This document shows positions 37,092-47,036 of a stretch of 64,000 bases of DNA, in pieces; the stretch's first letter is position 1; every line of letters starts with the position of its first letter. The DNA comes from Novosphingobium marinum (GTDB taxonomy: Bacteria; Pseudomonadota; Alphaproteobacteria; Sphingomonadales; Sphingomonadaceae), in assembly GCF_013408095.1 (NCBI RefSeq), contig NZ_JACBZF010000003.1:1-64000 (forward strand), given 5' to 3'. The notes under the pieces are model-generated. The model saw only the letters and a list, made by a program, of their open reading frames with translations. It was not told the origin of the DNA and did no database searches. A program made the position numbers and the translations under genes.

Positions 37092-38744
37092 CTATTCGGC
37101 CAGAACCGCGATGGGGCGGTCGGCTTCGGGATCGTGGGGCGCATCGGACATCGGCTTTTCCTCGCGCAGCTTGCCAGCGATGGTCAGCCACACGTTCCAG
37201 ACCATGACGCAGGCTCCCGCCAGGTAGAGGATGCCCCCGAACGCGCGCATGATGTACATCGGGTGGAGCGCAGCGACGGTGTCGGCGAAGCTGTTCACCA
37301 GGTAACCGTCGGCCCCGTATTCACGCCACATCAGGCCCTGGGTGATCCCCGCAACCCACATGCTGGCGGCGTAGAAGACGATCCCCACCGTCGCGAGCCA
37401 GAAGTGCCAGTTCACCATCCGCAGGCTATACAGTCGCTCGCGCTCCCACAGCCGCGGGACGAGGTAATAGACCGCCGCAAAGGTGATCATCCCGTTCCAG
37501 CCGAGCGCCCCCGAATGCACGTGTCCGATCGTCCAGTCGGTGTAATGCGACAGCGAGTTGACGCTCTTGATCGACAGCATCGGCCCTTCGAACGTGCTCA
37601 TCCCATAGAAGGCGAGCGCCATCACCATCATCCGGATGATCGGGTCGGTGCGGACCTTGTCCCAGGCACCGTTCAGCGTCATCAGGCCGTTGATCATGCC
37701 CCCCCAGCTGGGCATCCACAGCATGATCGAGAACACCATCCCGAGAGTCTGCGCCCAGTCGGGCAGCGCGGTGTAGTGCAGGTGATGCGGTCCCGCCCAG
37801 ATGTAGAGGAAGATCAGCGACCAGAAGTGGATGATCGACAGGCGATAGGAGTAGACCGGACGCTCTGCCTGCTTCGGCACGAAGTAGTACATCATCGCGA
37901 GAAAGCCGGCAGTGAGGAAGAAGCCCACCGCGTTGTGGCCGTACCACCACTGGACGAGCGCACCCTGAACGCCGGCGAAGACCGGATAGCTCTTGGCGCC
38001 GACGATGCTGGCAGGAACGTCGAGGTTGTTGACCACGTGCAGCATCGCGACGGTCAGGATGAACGCCAGGTAGAACCAGTTGGCTACGTAGATGTGCGGT
38101 TCCGCGCGTCGCACGATCGTGCCGACGAATACCGCGAGGTAGGCGACCCAGACGATCGTGAGCCACCAGTCGATGTACCATTCGGGCTCTGCATATTCCT
38201 TCGACTGGGTAATGCCCAGCAGGTAGCCGGTCGCGGCCAGCACTATGAACAGCTGGTACCCCCAGAACACGAACCGGGCGAGGCCGGGGAAGGCCAGCCG
38301 AGCCCGGCAGGTGCGCTGCACCACGTAGAAGCTCGTCGCGATCAGAGCATTGCCGCCGAACGCGAAGATGACCGCCGAGGTGTGGAGCGGGCGGAGCCGT
38401 CCGAAGTTGAGGTACGGCTCGAAGTTGAGCACGGGGAAAGCAAGCTGGAAAGCGATGTAAAGCCCCACAAGAAAGCCGGCCATGCCCCAGAAGACCGTGG
38501 CGACGATGCCCCACCGAACCGGGTCGTCGTCGTAACGGCCAGGATTCGCCGGCGTGCGCAGGAAGCCCCGCGCGAGCGCGCCATAGTCGGTGCGGCCAAG
38601 GCTCACCCACAGGCCGATGAAGGCGGCGAGCGCGATGATTGCCATGTGAATGGCAAATCCCGAATCGGCTGCGGCCGCCATGGCGACGACCGCGATAAGC
38701 AACGCTGCCAGCCACCAGCCGGCGCGCGTGAGGACGGTTTCCAT
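37092..38744 (-). CDS. ccoN: cbb3-type cytochrome c oxidase subunit I
   Basis: CcoN is the catalytic haem-copper subunit that reduces oxygen. The 550-residue protein has about 14 membrane helices with haem and copper histidines in [31 protein letters not shown] and [17 protein letters not shown] 38744 is preceded by GGGAAGGGG and is preferred over the longer frame to 38822, which would read through the FNR box. It is the first gene of the ccoNOQP-GHIS run and is controlled by the box at 38809-38822. Confidence 0.97.
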   Translation of the reverse strand: METVLTRAGWWLAALLIAVVAMAAAADSGFAIHMAIIALAAFIGLWVSLGRTDYGALARGFLRTPANPGRYDDDPVRWGIVATVFWGMAGFLVGLYIAFQLAFPVLNFEPYLNFGRLRPLHTSAVIFAFGGNALIATSFYVVQRTCRARLAFPGLARFVFWGYQLFIVLAATGYLLGITQSKEYAEPEWYIDWWLTIVWVAYLAVFVGTIVRRAEPHIYVANWFYLAFILTVAMLHVVNNLDVPASIVGAKSYPVFAGVQGALVQWWYGHNAVGFFLTAGFLAMMYYFVPKQAERPVYSYRLSIIHFWSLIFLYIWAGPHHLHYTALPDWAQTLGMVFSIMLWMPSWGGMINGLMTLNGAWDKVRTDPIIRMMVMALAFYGMSTFEGPMLSIKSVNSLSHYTDWTIGHVHSGALGWNGMITFAAVYYLVPRLWERERLYSLRMVNWHFWLATVGIVFYAASMWVAGITQGLMWREYGADGYLVNSFADTVAALHPMYIMRAFGGILYLAGACVMVWNVWLTIAGKLREEKPMSDAPHDPEADRPIAVLAE

Positions 38745-38808
38745 GCCCCTTCCCTCGCAATGGATTGAATATGCAGGCGGCAATTGGGGCTTTTGCTGCG
38801 CCGCGACA

Positions 38809-38822
38809 TTGACGCGGATCAA
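38809..38822 (-). promoter_or_regulatory. FNR-type box in the ccoN promoter
   Basis: TTGACGCGGATCAA fits TTGAT-N4-ATCAA with one mismatch. Its centre is about 71 bp upstream of the ccoN ATG, which would place a start of transcription near 38774 for activation at -41.5. An FNR-family gene lies 1 kb away. Confidence 0.72.
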
Positions 38823-38865
38823 ATTGCCGTCTCGCGCAATCGAAATTTGTTCTCATTTCCGAATA

Positions 38866-38879
38866 TTGCGCGAAATCAA
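38866..38879 (+). promoter_or_regulatory. Weaker FNR-type box facing ompW
   Basis: TTGCGCGAAATCAA keeps the ATCAA half and TTG of the other half. Its centre is 100 bp upstream of the ompW ATG and 57 bp from the ccoN box. ompW is FNR-activated in E. coli, which makes this a reasonable candidate, but two mismatches reduce confidence. Confidence 0.45.
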
Positions 38880-38972
38880 GGAATCGGCGACGGTTACGCT
38901 CGAAGGGTCCGTTCGCCGCCGCAACAATCCTGGTCCGCGCGGGGCGGACACTGCGGCGATGGATGAGGCAAA

Positions 38973-39644
38973 ATGCGCAAACTGACGCTGCTGGCCGCCC
39001 TCGCGGCCGCTACCGCTTTCACCGCTCCCGCCCACGCGGGCGACCCCAACGGCAAACTGCAGGTCAAGCTTCTCGGCACCGGCGTTCTCGTCGATGGCGA
39101 GATTACCGAGGTTCGCAACGATCCGCTGGCGCTCACCCCGGGCGCGCAAACCGACATCAACAACAATGTCATCCCGACGGTCGCGATCGAATACTACGCC
39201 ACGCCCAGCGTGTCGGTGGAGACGATCTGCTGCCTGACCCAGCATCACGCCTCGGGCGTCGGCGCTCTGGAAGGCGCGGCGCTCATCGATCACATCATGA
39301 TCCTGCCCGCGACGGTCACGCTGAAGTACCACCTGAATGCCGGTCCGGTGAAGCCCTACGTCGGCGTCGGCCCCTCGGTGTTCTTCTTCATCGACGAAAA
39401 GCCCGGCGCAACTGCGGCCGCTCTCGGCGTCGATCGTGTCAAGCTGAGCAACAAGGTCGGGTTCGCGCTACAGGCAGGCCTCGACATTCCGGTCAACGAC
39501 ACCGGCCTCGGCATCTCGGTCGACGGAAAGAAGTACTTCATGGACACCGTCGCCCATTTCGAGGCGGGCGGTACCGAGGTCCTGACCACCGAGCACAAGC
39601 TCGACCCATGGGTCGTCAGCGCCGGCGTCTATTACCGCTTCTAA
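38973..39644 (+). CDS. ompW: OmpW family outer membrane protein
   Basis: The 223-residue protein has a signal peptide (MRKLTLLAALAAATAFTAPA then HA) and an eight-stranded beta-barrel ending in the aromatic VSAGVYYRF. Family marks are LTPGAQTDINNNVIPTVAIE and GPVKPYVGVGPSVFFF. OmpW forms a small hydrophobic channel. It is transcribed divergently from ccoN and probably shares oxygen control. It converges on the FNR gene. Confidence 0.92.
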   Translation: MRKLTLLAALAAATAFTAPAHAGDPNGKLQVKLLGTGVLVDGEITEVRNDPLALTPGAQTDINNNVIPTVAIEYYATPSVSVETICCLTQHHASGVGALEGAALIDHIMILPATVTLKYHLNAGPVKPYVGVGPSVFFFIDEKPGATAAALGVDRVKLSNKVGFALQAGLDIPVNDTGLGISVDGKKYFMDTVAHFEAGGTEVLTTEHKLDPWVVSAGVYYRF

Positions 39645-39671
39645 CGTTATTTAGTGCGTGGGCCGGAATCC

Positions 39672-39693
39672 GGCTCCCTGCGCGCAGGGAGCC
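39672..39693. terminator. Perfect palindrome between convergent ompW and fnr
   Basis: A perfect 22-base palindrome (left arm GGCTCCCTGCG) lies 28 bp after ompW and 7 bp before the end of the convergent regulator gene. No T tract follows on either strand, so it is at best a weak bidirectional terminator. Confidence 0.4.
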
Positions 39694-39699
39694 GCCCGC

Positions 39700-40398
39700 T
39701 CAACCCGCCTCGGCGGAAAGTGCATCCGGATCGCGGATCACGACTTCGCGCCGGGAAGGCAGGTCGATGACGCCCGCGTTCCTGAGACGGGTGAACTGAC
39801 GGCTAACGGTCTCGATCGTCAGCCCCAGGACGTCGGCAATCTGCTGGCGCGAAAAGGGCAGCACGAAGGCGCGCTTCGCCCCAGGTTCATCGGTCGCACA
39901 CCCCGGCTCGACAAGCCGCTCGGACATCTCGAGCAGGAAACTAGCGACCTTTTCGGACGCCGATAGCCGTCCCAGAAGAAGCATCCAGCGCCGAGTCCTG
40001 TCGAGTTCGGCAAGGGTCCGCTGAAGCAGCTTGCGCTCCAGCCCCGGGTGCTCTGCCGCGAAGTTGTCGAAATCGCGCCTGCTGAACACGCAGACCCGTG
40101 AATCGGTTAGTGCCGTAACCCCGTGCCCTGTCGTGCCGCCGAAGGGCCGCCCGATAAAGTCCGACGGATAGACGACACCCACGATCTGCTCGCGACCGTC
40201 CTCGGTATTTGTCGAAAGTTTCAGGACACCGTCGACAACGTTCGCGACCAGGACCGAATCCTCGCCTTCCCAGATAAGCGATTCCCCAGCGCTCAGATCG
40301 CGCTTGCGGCCCATGGCGCTCAACGCCTTTATCTCATCGCTGTCGAGCGCCGAACAGATCGCCCGGTTTCGCACGACGCACAGGTCACACGTTGACAT
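39700..40398 (-). CDS. Crp/Fnr family regulator, FNR type
   Basis: The 232-residue regulator has N-terminal cysteines at 4, 7 and 15 ([12 protein letters not shown]) and another at about 103, the pattern of a 4Fe-4S oxygen sensor. A cyclic-nucleotide-type beta roll follows, then a C-terminal helix-turn-helix, [20 protein letters not shown]. Its recognition helix has E..SR, which reads TTGAT half sites. It sits next to ompW and the cbb3 operon, which carry such boxes, so it is probably their oxygen-responsive activator (FnrL/FixK type). Confidence 0.92.
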   Translation of the reverse strand: MSTCDLCVVRNRAICSALDSDEIKALSAMGRKRDLSAGESLIWEGEDSVLVANVVDGVLKLSTNTEDGREQIVGVVYPSDFIGRPFGGTTGHGVTALTDSRVCVFSRRDFDNFAAEHPGLERKLLQRTLAELDRTRRWMLLLGRLSASEKVASFLLEMSERLVEPGCATDEPGAKRAFVLPFSRQQIADVLGLTIETVSRQFTRLRNAGVIDLPSRREVVIRDPDALSAEAG

Positions 40399-40462
40399 AG
40401 ATTGCCACTATCAATGCTGCCCGCCTGTCTCAACCCAAATGAGACCGCCCCCGGCGCAGCCC

Positions 40463-40539
<77 letters not shown>

Positions 40540-40648
40540 GTGCGGCAGGAGCGGTTAGCAGAGCGGGTGCGGGCTGGCCAGCGGATATTGCCGGTGCGGG
40601 CGACCGTTTGCATTTTGGCAACCGTAATCGCGGTATGCGATTCGGATC

Positions 40649-41080
40649 ATGGACGCGACACCGTTCGATACGACCAGCGCGCGGGGAACCGGCGGGCGAC
40701 TTCCCGGATCGGGGAGGGCGCAGTTCGGGCAGGGTTCTGCCAGCGCGCTCAGCATGCGGTGGTCGGCGCTGCACGACGCCGCGCAGGCAGTGGCCGCTCT
40801 CGCAGACATCGAACCCGAGCGAATGACGGCGCAAGTGCGCAACTTCCCTGCCGTGATGCGCGACGCCGGGGGATGGCGCCGCGAAGCGGCCGAACAGGGC
40901 ATCGACGATATTTCGGCGATGTTGGAGCCGGGACTGGCCGCCTTGCTTGCGGTCCACGCCAGGGGCGCGGACACCGGCGCGCCCGCCATGGCGCTGTGGA
41001 AGGAATTCCTTGCCGCGCGGGATGCGCTGATTGCCCTCGCTCCGCCAAAGGGCGCCCACGGGATGTACCGCCGCGCCTGA
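40649..41080 (+). CDS. Hypothetical protein between tRNA-Arg and mmcB
   Basis: The 143-residue protein has a glycine- and serine-rich N-terminus (about 1-33) and a helical, alanine-rich remainder ([20 protein letters not shown] and later [17 protein letters not shown] end). No signal peptide, membrane segment or known motif is visible. It lies 43 bp before mmcB on the same strand and may be co-transcribed. I recognise it only as a hypothetical found in related bacteria. Confidence 0.6.
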   Translation: MDATPFDTTSARGTGGRLPGSGRAQFGQGSASALSMRWSALHDAAQAVAALADIEPERMTAQVRNFPAVMRDAGGWRREAAEQGIDDISAMLEPGLAALLAVHARGADTGAPAMALWKEFLAARDALIALAPPKGAHGMYRRA

Positions 41081-41123
41081 CGCGAAGAGCTTGCAAGTTC
41101 GCCATATGTTCCTATGAAGGTGC

Positions 41124-41627
41124 ATGGCCTTTTCTTCAGCTATCGCGACCCGGACTGAAACCGCTGCCGGGCTGACGGCATCGGACCTGACCCGCGGCAT
41201 CTGCCGGCTCTTCGCTCGCAATGATGTCTGGTGTCTTTCGGAGATGCCGCTTCGTTGCGGACGGCGCGCAGATCTCATGGGCATCGACCGGAAGGGCCGG
41301 GTCATCATCGTCGAAATCAAGGTCAGCCGCGCGGATCTTCTCGGTGATGCAAAATGGCCTGACTACCTTGAATTCTGCGACAGGTTCTACTGGGGCCTCG
41401 CGCCCGGTCTGGAGCGCGGGTGCCTGGAAGGCGAAGCGTTCCTGCCGGACAGGTGCGGCGTGATCGTCGCCGACGGTTACGATGCCGAGATCGTCAGGCC
41501 CGCGCCGCTCCTCGGGCTTGCGGCCGCCCGGCGAAAGGTCGAGGTCGAACGGCTAGCCCGCGCTTCGCTGCGGCGACTGGTGACGGGGGCCGATCCGTAC
41601 ACCGTCCAGTGGGGCACCGAAAGCTAG
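41124..41627 (+). CDS. mmcB: MmcB family DNA repair protein
   Basis: The 167-residue protein has a nuclease-like PD-(D/E)XK-type core: [16 protein letters not shown] with [19 protein letters not shown], fitting the D-ExK pattern. MmcB (DUF1780-like) proteins in Caulobacter relatives are linked to mitomycin C resistance and DNA repair. It is followed by a convergent DUF1289 gene sharing the CTAG stop. Family assignment is good, biochemical activity is inferred. Confidence 0.88.
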   Translation: MAFSSAIATRTETAAGLTASDLTRGICRLFARNDVWCLSEMPLRCGRRADLMGIDRKGRVIIVEIKVSRADLLGDAKWPDYLEFCDRFYWGLAPGLERGCLEGEAFLPDRCGVIVADGYDAEIVRPAPLLGLAAARRKVEVERLARASLRRLVTGADPYTVQWGTES

Positions 41628-41815
41628 CGCATCTTGCGCAACAGCCTGCGCCAGAACGACCGTTGGCGCACCTTGGCGAGGACAGCCCGCTTGGCTTCGG
41701 TATCGAGGTCCCGCCACGCCGCGATTTCCGCGCGCGTCCGCCGGCAACCGGAACACCAGCCGGTCGCGGCGTCTATCCGGCAAACCCCGGTGCAGGGAGA
41801 CTGCGGTTCGTACAC
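41624..41815 (-). CDS. DUF1289 domain protein
   Basis: The 63-residue protein begins MYEPQSPCTGVCRIDAATGW and continues with CSGCRRTRAEIAAW, the DUF1289 pattern with four cysteines that probably bind an iron-sulfur cluster or zinc. A basic tail follows. Function is not established. It converges on mmcB. Confidence 0.88.
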   Translation of the reverse strand: MYEPQSPCTGVCRIDAATGWCSGCRRTRAEIAAWRDLDTEAKRAVLAKVRQRSFWRRLLRKMR

Positions 41816-41912
41816 CTGTCAAGCGTGAAGCAGTATCGCAACCGGCACGCAAGTCTTGGCAAGCGCAGGCGCGTATCCTAGAGGTCGCCCTCGGGCACCT
41901 CGGGAAACGGAC

Positions 41913-42647
41913 ATGGGCGGAACGACATCGGCATGGGCCGCGGCCGCGCTTTCCGCCATCGCTATGGCGGGCATCGTCCTTGCCCGCTATTTCGCCACTT
42001 CGGGCCTGTTTGCGCTCGCCACTTCACGTGCCAGGCCGGGCCTTTACGAAGGTCTCGGTCCGCAGATCAGGCGCGAAATCGGATGGTCGGCAATGTCCGC
42101 GGTCGTTTACGGCATCCCCGCAGGGATCGTCGCCTGGGGCTGGCAGGCGCATGGCTGGACGCGAATCTTCACCGATATCGGCGACTGGCCCCTGTGGTGG
42201 TTGCCGGCCTCGCTATTCGTATACCTCTTCGCGCATGACACGTGGTTCTACTGGACGCACCGGATCATGCACGAGCCGCGCATATTTCGTGCCGCGCACG
42301 CGGTCCATCATGCCAGCCGCCCGCCAACGGCATGGGCGGCAATGAGCTTTCATCCGATAGAAGCGCTGACCGGGGCCATCGTCGTCCCGGCCCTCGTATT
42401 CCTGGTTCCGATCCACGTCGGAGTCCTCGGCCTGGTACTCGCCGTGATGACCGTAATGGGGATCACCAATCACATGGGCTGGGAGATCTTCCCGCGCCGC
42501 CTCGTTCACTCGCGGTTGGGCCACTGGCTGATAACCGCAAGCCATCATCAACGCCATCACGAGCAGTACTCATGCAATTACGGGCTCTATTTCCGTTTCT
42601 GGGACCACCTGTGCAGTACCGATCGCGGTCTCGCCACGCCGCGCTAG
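41913..42647 (+). CDS. Sterol desaturase/fatty acid hydroxylase family protein
   Basis: The 244-residue integral membrane oxygenase has about four helices and the eight-histidine di-iron motif: HDTWFYWTHRIMH, HAVHH and HHQRHHEQ. Members hydroxylate or desaturate lipids, sterol-like compounds or carotenoids. The substrate here is unknown; carotenoid or fatty acid modification would fit a sphingomonad. ATG 41913 is used; the upstream extension lacks support. The next gene starts inside its last 37 bases. Confidence 0.88.
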   Translation: MGGTTSAWAAAALSAIAMAGIVLARYFATSGLFALATSRARPGLYEGLGPQIRREIGWSAMSAVVYGIPAGIVAWGWQAHGWTRIFTDIGDWPLWWLPASLFVYLFAHDTWFYWTHRIMHEPRIFRAAHAVHHASRPPTAWAAMSFHPIEALTGAIVVPALVFLVPIHVGVLGLVLAVMTVMGITNHMGWEIFPRRLVHSRLGHWLITASHHQRHHEQYSCNYGLYFRFWDHLCSTDRGLATPR

Positions 42648-43063
42648 GCCTCGCGCTCGCTGTGCCGCTGCTTGTCGGCGCGGCGATGCCGGCGGGAGAG
42701 GTCAGCGCGACCGTCACGAACCTGCGCTCGGAACAGGGGCAGGTGCTCGCCTGCCTGACGGCGCGGCCCGGCGCCTTCCCCGATTGCGAGAAGGATCCCG
42801 AAGCGCGAACCCTGATCCTCAAGGCGGAAGAGGGCATGCAGCTCGATTTCGGACGGGTCCCGACGGGCCGTTACGCCATCGCCATCGTCCATGATGAAAA
42901 CGGCAACGGCAGGCTAGACAAGCGGCTCATGTTCCCGCGCGAAGGCTACGGTTTCTCGCGCAATGCGCCGATAGGATTCGGCCCGCCCAGTTTCCGCAGC
43001 GCCGCTTTCGCGGTGGAGCGCGAACCTGAGCACCAGTCGATCAAGATGCGCTACCTCTTCTGA
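42611..43063 (+). CDS. DUF2141 domain exported protein
   Basis: The 150-residue protein has a signal peptide (RHAALGLALAVPLLVGAAMP) and the DUF2141 domain: VTNLRSEQGQVLACLTARP, GRYAIAIVHDENGNGRLD and PREGYGFSRNAPIGFGPPSF. Such proteins are periplasmic beta-sandwiches of unknown role and often sit beside sterol desaturase or carotenoid genes. I chose GTG 42611, inside the desaturase gene, as it gives a full signal peptide; GTG 42661 would truncate it. Confidence 0.82.
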   Translation: MQYRSRSRHAALGLALAVPLLVGAAMPAGEVSATVTNLRSEQGQVLACLTARPGAFPDCEKDPEARTLILKAEEGMQLDFGRVPTGRYAIAIVHDENGNGRLDKRLMFPREGYGFSRNAPIGFGPPSFRSAAFAVEREPEHQSIKMRYLF

Positions 43064-43150
43064 AAACCTGCGATAAACCTGACCGCACTTAACGGTTAAT
43101 TCACCACGATGGGCGAGAACGCTTGCCGAAAGGGCAAGTGGGGAAGCCAC

Positions 43151-44509
43151 ATGGACAGTTTGCGCGGACATTTCCCGGAAGATCACGGGTCGGGCGAATC
43201 GCACGACTTCGATCTGTCCGACGACGAATCCGACCGCGAGGTTCCTCCGGTCGCTATCGGCCAGGACGAGCGGCGCATGCAGGTGCGCGCCTACAATTTC
43301 TGGGTCGCTATGCTGGCCGATCGCAACTTTCCGTCGATCGAGGATCTCGATCCGGAGCGATTGCCCGACTTCGGGCCCTACAGCGTGCTTCTCGATTTCT
43401 CGTCGGGCATGGAGGATCCGGCAATCCGGTTCCTTGGCGACAGGCTGGGAGCGGAATGTGGCGCTGGCAGCACCATCAGCCAGCTCTCCGACGTTCCGGC
43501 GCGCTCACTGCTGTCGCGCATCACCGACCATTACATGCAGATTCTGGCCAACCAGGCACCAATCGGGTTCGAGGCCGAATTCGTCAATCAGCGCGGCACG
43601 ACGATCCTCTACCGGGGCATCCTGCTTCCGTTTTCCAGCGACGACGACACGATCGACTTCATCTACGGCGTGATCAACTGGAAGGAACTCGCCGACCAGA
43701 AGACCACGGACGAACTCCTGCTGGAAATCGACCAGGCGCTTGAGCCGCGCACCGAGGCGCGGCGCGAGGACGGACCTCTGACCGAGTGGGCGGATGGTCC
43801 CGCCGAGCTGCCCGTGCAGTCTATAGAACCGGATGACTTTTCGCAGCCGGATACTTTAATCCCCGAACCTTCGTTCGGCCAGGCGACGGCGGTGTCCGAC
43901 ACCGATTGCGGAACGCTTGCGGATACGCTTGCTTCCGCGCGCGAACTCGCGGAAGCGGCCCGCTGCAGTGAAGAGCGCTCACGCCGCGCTCTCTACGCCG
44001 CCATCGGCAGGGCATACGATTTTTCGCTTTCGGCCGCGCGGGAATCCGAGCAGCTCGCGGCACTCTTGGAAGATGCCGGAATTGCCGTGCAGGAACGCGC
44101 TCCGATGACGCCGGTCGTGAAGCTGGTGTTCGGAGCCGGTTACGACAAGACGCGTCTTGCGGAATATGCCTGCGCCCTCGATCACGCGCACCGCGTCGGG
44201 ATGGCGCGCGGGACGCTGGAGGACCACCTGTCTTCGCTGCCGGGCGGCCTCAAGGCCTTCGTCGCCGAGGAGCGGCTCGTGCGCAGGGGAGACAATCCTC
44301 CGCAAGCTCTTATCACCGCGCCTCGGCCGGGTATCGCACGCAAGCTGCGCAAGATCGAACCGCGCACTTTCGCCGAAGTCGCGAGCGAGGGCGAGGAATT
44401 CACACTTCTCGTTGCGCGTCGCCTGCCCGACGGCGAAGTCGTCTTCCTGGGCGAGATTTCAGATAATGTACCGCTTCTGGAGAAGGCGGCACGTCACCTT
44501 ATCGGCTGA
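43151..44509 (+). CDS. PAS_5 domain protein
   Basis: The 452-residue cytosolic protein has an N-terminal PAS_5-type domain at about 35-190 (AYNFWVAMLADRNFPSIEDL, and GFEAEFVNQRGTTILYRGIL). The C-terminal part is helical and acidic, then ends with a globular segment (LRKIEPRTFAEVASEGEEFT). It may be a sensory or regulatory protein; no kinase or output domain is present. ATG 43151 has GGGGAAG upstream and is preferred to 43109. Confidence 0.75.
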   Translation: MDSLRGHFPEDHGSGESHDFDLSDDESDREVPPVAIGQDERRMQVRAYNFWVAMLADRNFPSIEDLDPERLPDFGPYSVLLDFSSGMEDPAIRFLGDRLGAECGAGSTISQLSDVPARSLLSRITDHYMQILANQAPIGFEAEFVNQRGTTILYRGILLPFSSDDDTIDFIYGVINWKELADQKTTDELLLEIDQALEPRTEARREDGPLTEWADGPAELPVQSIEPDDFSQPDTLIPEPSFGQATAVSDTDCGTLADTLASARELAEAARCSEERSRRALYAAIGRAYDFSLSAARESEQLAALLEDAGIAVQERAPMTPVVKLVFGAGYDKTRLAEYACALDHAHRVGMARGTLEDHLSSLPGGLKAFVAEERLVRRGDNPPQALITAPRPGIARKLRKIEPRTFAEVASEGEEFTLLVARRLPDGEVVFLGEISDNVPLLEKAARHLIG

Positions 44510-44574
44510 AAACGCCGGTAATGTACGTGCAATGTCCCTTCAAACGCGGGGAGCGGTAGCCTAGACGGGCATCG

Positions 44575-45663
44575 ATGCCCTTCTTCGGTCGCCCCGCCAT
44601 CGTCCGTCCCTATTTCGGCTATCGGAACACCGGCCGGCTGGTCCTGGCCGCCCGCGCCCTTCGCGCCCGCGCGCCGAACTGGGACCGGGAAACCACTTTC
44701 GCAAAGCTTCGGACGCTGTTTCGCCATTTCGCCTCGCACGAAGTCGCGGAGCTCGATGTCGGCATCGAGGCGCGCAGCGAAACCGGCCGGACCGTCGAGG
44801 CGCGCTGCAAGACCGACCGGGAGGGCTTTTGCCATTTCGACCTGGCACTGGGTGCCGGCTGGCCGCTTCCCGAGCGGACGAGCTGGGAGACGGTGACCCT
44901 GCGCTGGATCAATCGGGAGGGGCCGCAGCAGGTCGCCGGATACGTGCTCGCTCCCGGTCGCGAACAGGCCCTCGGCGTGGTCTCCGACATCGACGACACG
45001 ATCATGGAAACGGGCGCGCACGACCTGCTCTCCAACTGGCGCCGCGTACTGGCGCAGATGCCGGGCGAGCGGCTTCCCGTGCCCGGCGCGGCGGCACTGT
45101 TCGAAAGCCTCGGCGGCGGAGTGGCGGGGCAAACCCGGCCCGCAACCCGCAGGCCGTTCTTCTACGTTTCTTCCAGCCCGTGGAACCTGTTCGACTATCT
45201 CCTGGCCTTCAAACAGGCGCATGGCCTGCCGCAGGGACCGATGATGCTGCGCGACTGGGGCTTCGACCGGGCGACGCTGGGCGGCAAGGGGCATGGGAGG
45301 CACAAGGCCGCCGCAGTCGGCAAGCTCGTGGAATTCTACGAAGGCATGCGTTTCGCCCTGATCGGAGACAGCACACAGGCCGATGCACTGGCCTGGGCGG
45401 AGGCGGTACAGGCGCATCCTGACAGCATCGCCGGCGTCTTCATCCGCAAGGCGCCCGGAGCGGCGATCGGCGATGAAGAGCAGGCGGCGCTCGAGGCGAT
45501 CGACAGGGCGGGCGTGCCCTTGTGGATCGGCGAGAACTACGACGTCGAGGCCGATTTCCTTCGCTCGCTGGGGTTTTCGGATCACGGCGAGACGCAAACG
45601 GTGGTCGAGGCCGCCCGCAGCGATCCCGCCGCTTCACCACAGGTTCAGGCCCGCGAGCCTTAG
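44575..45663 (+). CDS. App1 family phosphatidate phosphatase-like protein
   Basis: The 362-residue protein carries the DUF2183/App1 catalytic domain with the HAD-like DIDDTIMETGAHDLL near 140, RPFFYVSSSPWNLFDYLLAF and FALIGDSTQADA. Yeast App1 is a phosphatidate phosphatase; bacterial members are less studied. No signal peptide is seen. It lies 11 bp upstream of the M48 protease gene. Confidence 0.9.
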   Translation: MPFFGRPAIVRPYFGYRNTGRLVLAARALRARAPNWDRETTFAKLRTLFRHFASHEVAELDVGIEARSETGRTVEARCKTDREGFCHFDLALGAGWPLPERTSWETVTLRWINREGPQQVAGYVLAPGREQALGVVSDIDDTIMETGAHDLLSNWRRVLAQMPGERLPVPGAAALFESLGGGVAGQTRPATRRPFFYVSSSPWNLFDYLLAFKQAHGLPQGPMMLRDWGFDRATLGGKGHGRHKAAAVGKLVEFYEGMRFALIGDSTQADALAWAEAVQAHPDSIAGVFIRKAPGAAIGDEEQAALEAIDRAGVPLWIGENYDVEADFLRSLGFSDHGETQTVVEAARSDPAASPQVQAREP

Positions 45664-45674
45664 GGAAAGACAAG

Positions 45675-47027
45675 ATGCGCGCATTCCAAGGCCTGATCGT
45701 CCTCGTCGTCCTTCTCCTACTGTCGGTGCGTCCTGTCGCCGCGCAGTCGATCCTGCGCGATGCCGAGACCGAGGCGCTCTTCAACGACATGGCGGCGCCG
45801 CTGATAGAGGCTGCCGGGCTCGACCCGCGCAATGTCGATATCGTCCTTATCAACGACAATTCGATCAACGCCTTCGTCGCGGGCGGGCAGGCGGTCTATA
45901 TCAACGCCGGACTCATCAACGCCGCGGACACCGCGAACGAGGTGCAGGGCGTGATCGCGCACGAACTCGGCCACGTCACCGGTGGCCACGCCGTCTTCAA
46001 CCCGGGCGGGAAGGCTGCCAGCGGCATCAGCATCCTGTCGCTACTCCTCGGGGCCGCTGCGGCGGCGGCGGGCGGCGGCGAAGCAGCAATGGGCGTGCTG
46101 ATGGCAGGCCAGCAGGCAGCGATGGGCAAGTTCCTCGCCTACAACCGCTCACAGGAATCGAGCGCGGACGCCGCAGGGGCCCAGTATCTTTCCGATGCCG
46201 GTATCAGCGGAAGGGGCTCGATCGAGTTCTTCAAGAAGCTCGAGAACCTCGAATACCGTTACGGATACCGCCCCCGCGCCGGCGACGAGTTCTTTTCGAC
46301 GCACCCGATGACCAGCGACCGTATCGCGACCCTTTCGGACACCTATGCCAAGGATCCCGCCTGGAACGAGCCGAGCAATCCTGAGCTCGAGGCGCGGTTC
46401 ACGCGTGCCAAGGCCAAGCTGTTCGGCTACCTTGCCGAGCCGAACGACACGCTGCGCACCTATCCCGAGACCCGGAACGACACGCCGGCCCGCTACGCCC
46501 GCGCCTATGCATTTCACAAGCAGGCGCACATCGACAAGGCAATGGCGGAAGCCGACGCCCTCCTCGCCGACGATCCCGCCAACCCCTATTTCCTCGAACT
46601 GAAAGGGCAGATCCTGCTCGAGAACGGGCGCCCCACGGAAGCTCTCGAGCCGTTGCGGCGCGCTACCGAGATGACGGGCAACCAGCCGCTCATCGCCACG
46701 CTTTTCGGGCACGCGCTGATCGCCACCGAGGATCGCGAGAACTTCATCGAAGCCGAACGCGTGCTCAAGGCGGCAGTCGCGCGCGACCGGGAAAACCCTT
46801 TCGCCTGGTACCAGCTCGGCGTCGTCTATGCGGCCAACGGCGACATGCCGCGCGCGCGCCTCGCCAGCGCCGAGCAACAGGTGATGCAGCGCCAGTACGC
46901 GCAGGCGCTGCGCAGCGCCGAGGCCGCCGAGGCGGGGCTTCCCGCAGGCTCGCCCGACTGGCTGCGGGCACAGGACATCGCCCTGCAGGCGCGCGGCGAG
47001 ATTGAACGTCGCAAGAAGAACCGGTAG
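45675..47027 (+). CDS. M48 family metalloprotease with TPR repeats (BepA-like)
   Basis: The 450-residue exported protein has a signal peptide (GLIVLVVLLLLSVRPVAAQS), an M48 zinc protease domain with HELGHVTGGH and a downstream zinc ligand in QESSADAAGAQYL, and a C-terminal TPR region (about 280-440). This is the BepA/YfgC layout, a periplasmic protease that looks after outer membrane assembly. GGGAAAGACAAG precedes ATG 45675. It is followed closely by the DsbA-like gene. Confidence 0.93.
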   Translation: MRAFQGLIVLVVLLLLSVRPVAAQSILRDAETEALFNDMAAPLIEAAGLDPRNVDIVLINDNSINAFVAGGQAVYINAGLINAADTANEVQGVIAHELGHVTGGHAVFNPGGKAASGISILSLLLGAAAAAAGGGEAAMGVLMAGQQAAMGKFLAYNRSQESSADAAGAQYLSDAGISGRGSIEFFKKLENLEYRYGYRPRAGDEFFSTHPMTSDRIATLSDTYAKDPAWNEPSNPELEARFTRAKAKLFGYLAEPNDTLRTYPETRNDTPARYARAYAFHKQAHIDKAMAEADALLADDPANPYFLELKGQILLENGRPTEALEPLRRATEMTGNQPLIATLFGHALIATEDRENFIEAERVLKAAVARDRENPFAWYQLGVVYAANGDMPRARLASAEQQVMQRQYAQALRSAEAAEAGLPAGSPDWLRAQDIALQARGEIERRKKNR

Positions 47028-47036
47028 CGCCGGACC

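Noticed and set aside
40402..40414. FNR-like TTGCCACTATCAA in front of the FNR-family gene
   Set aside because: The half sites are one base too close (TTG-N7-CAA instead of N8), so it is not counted as a box.
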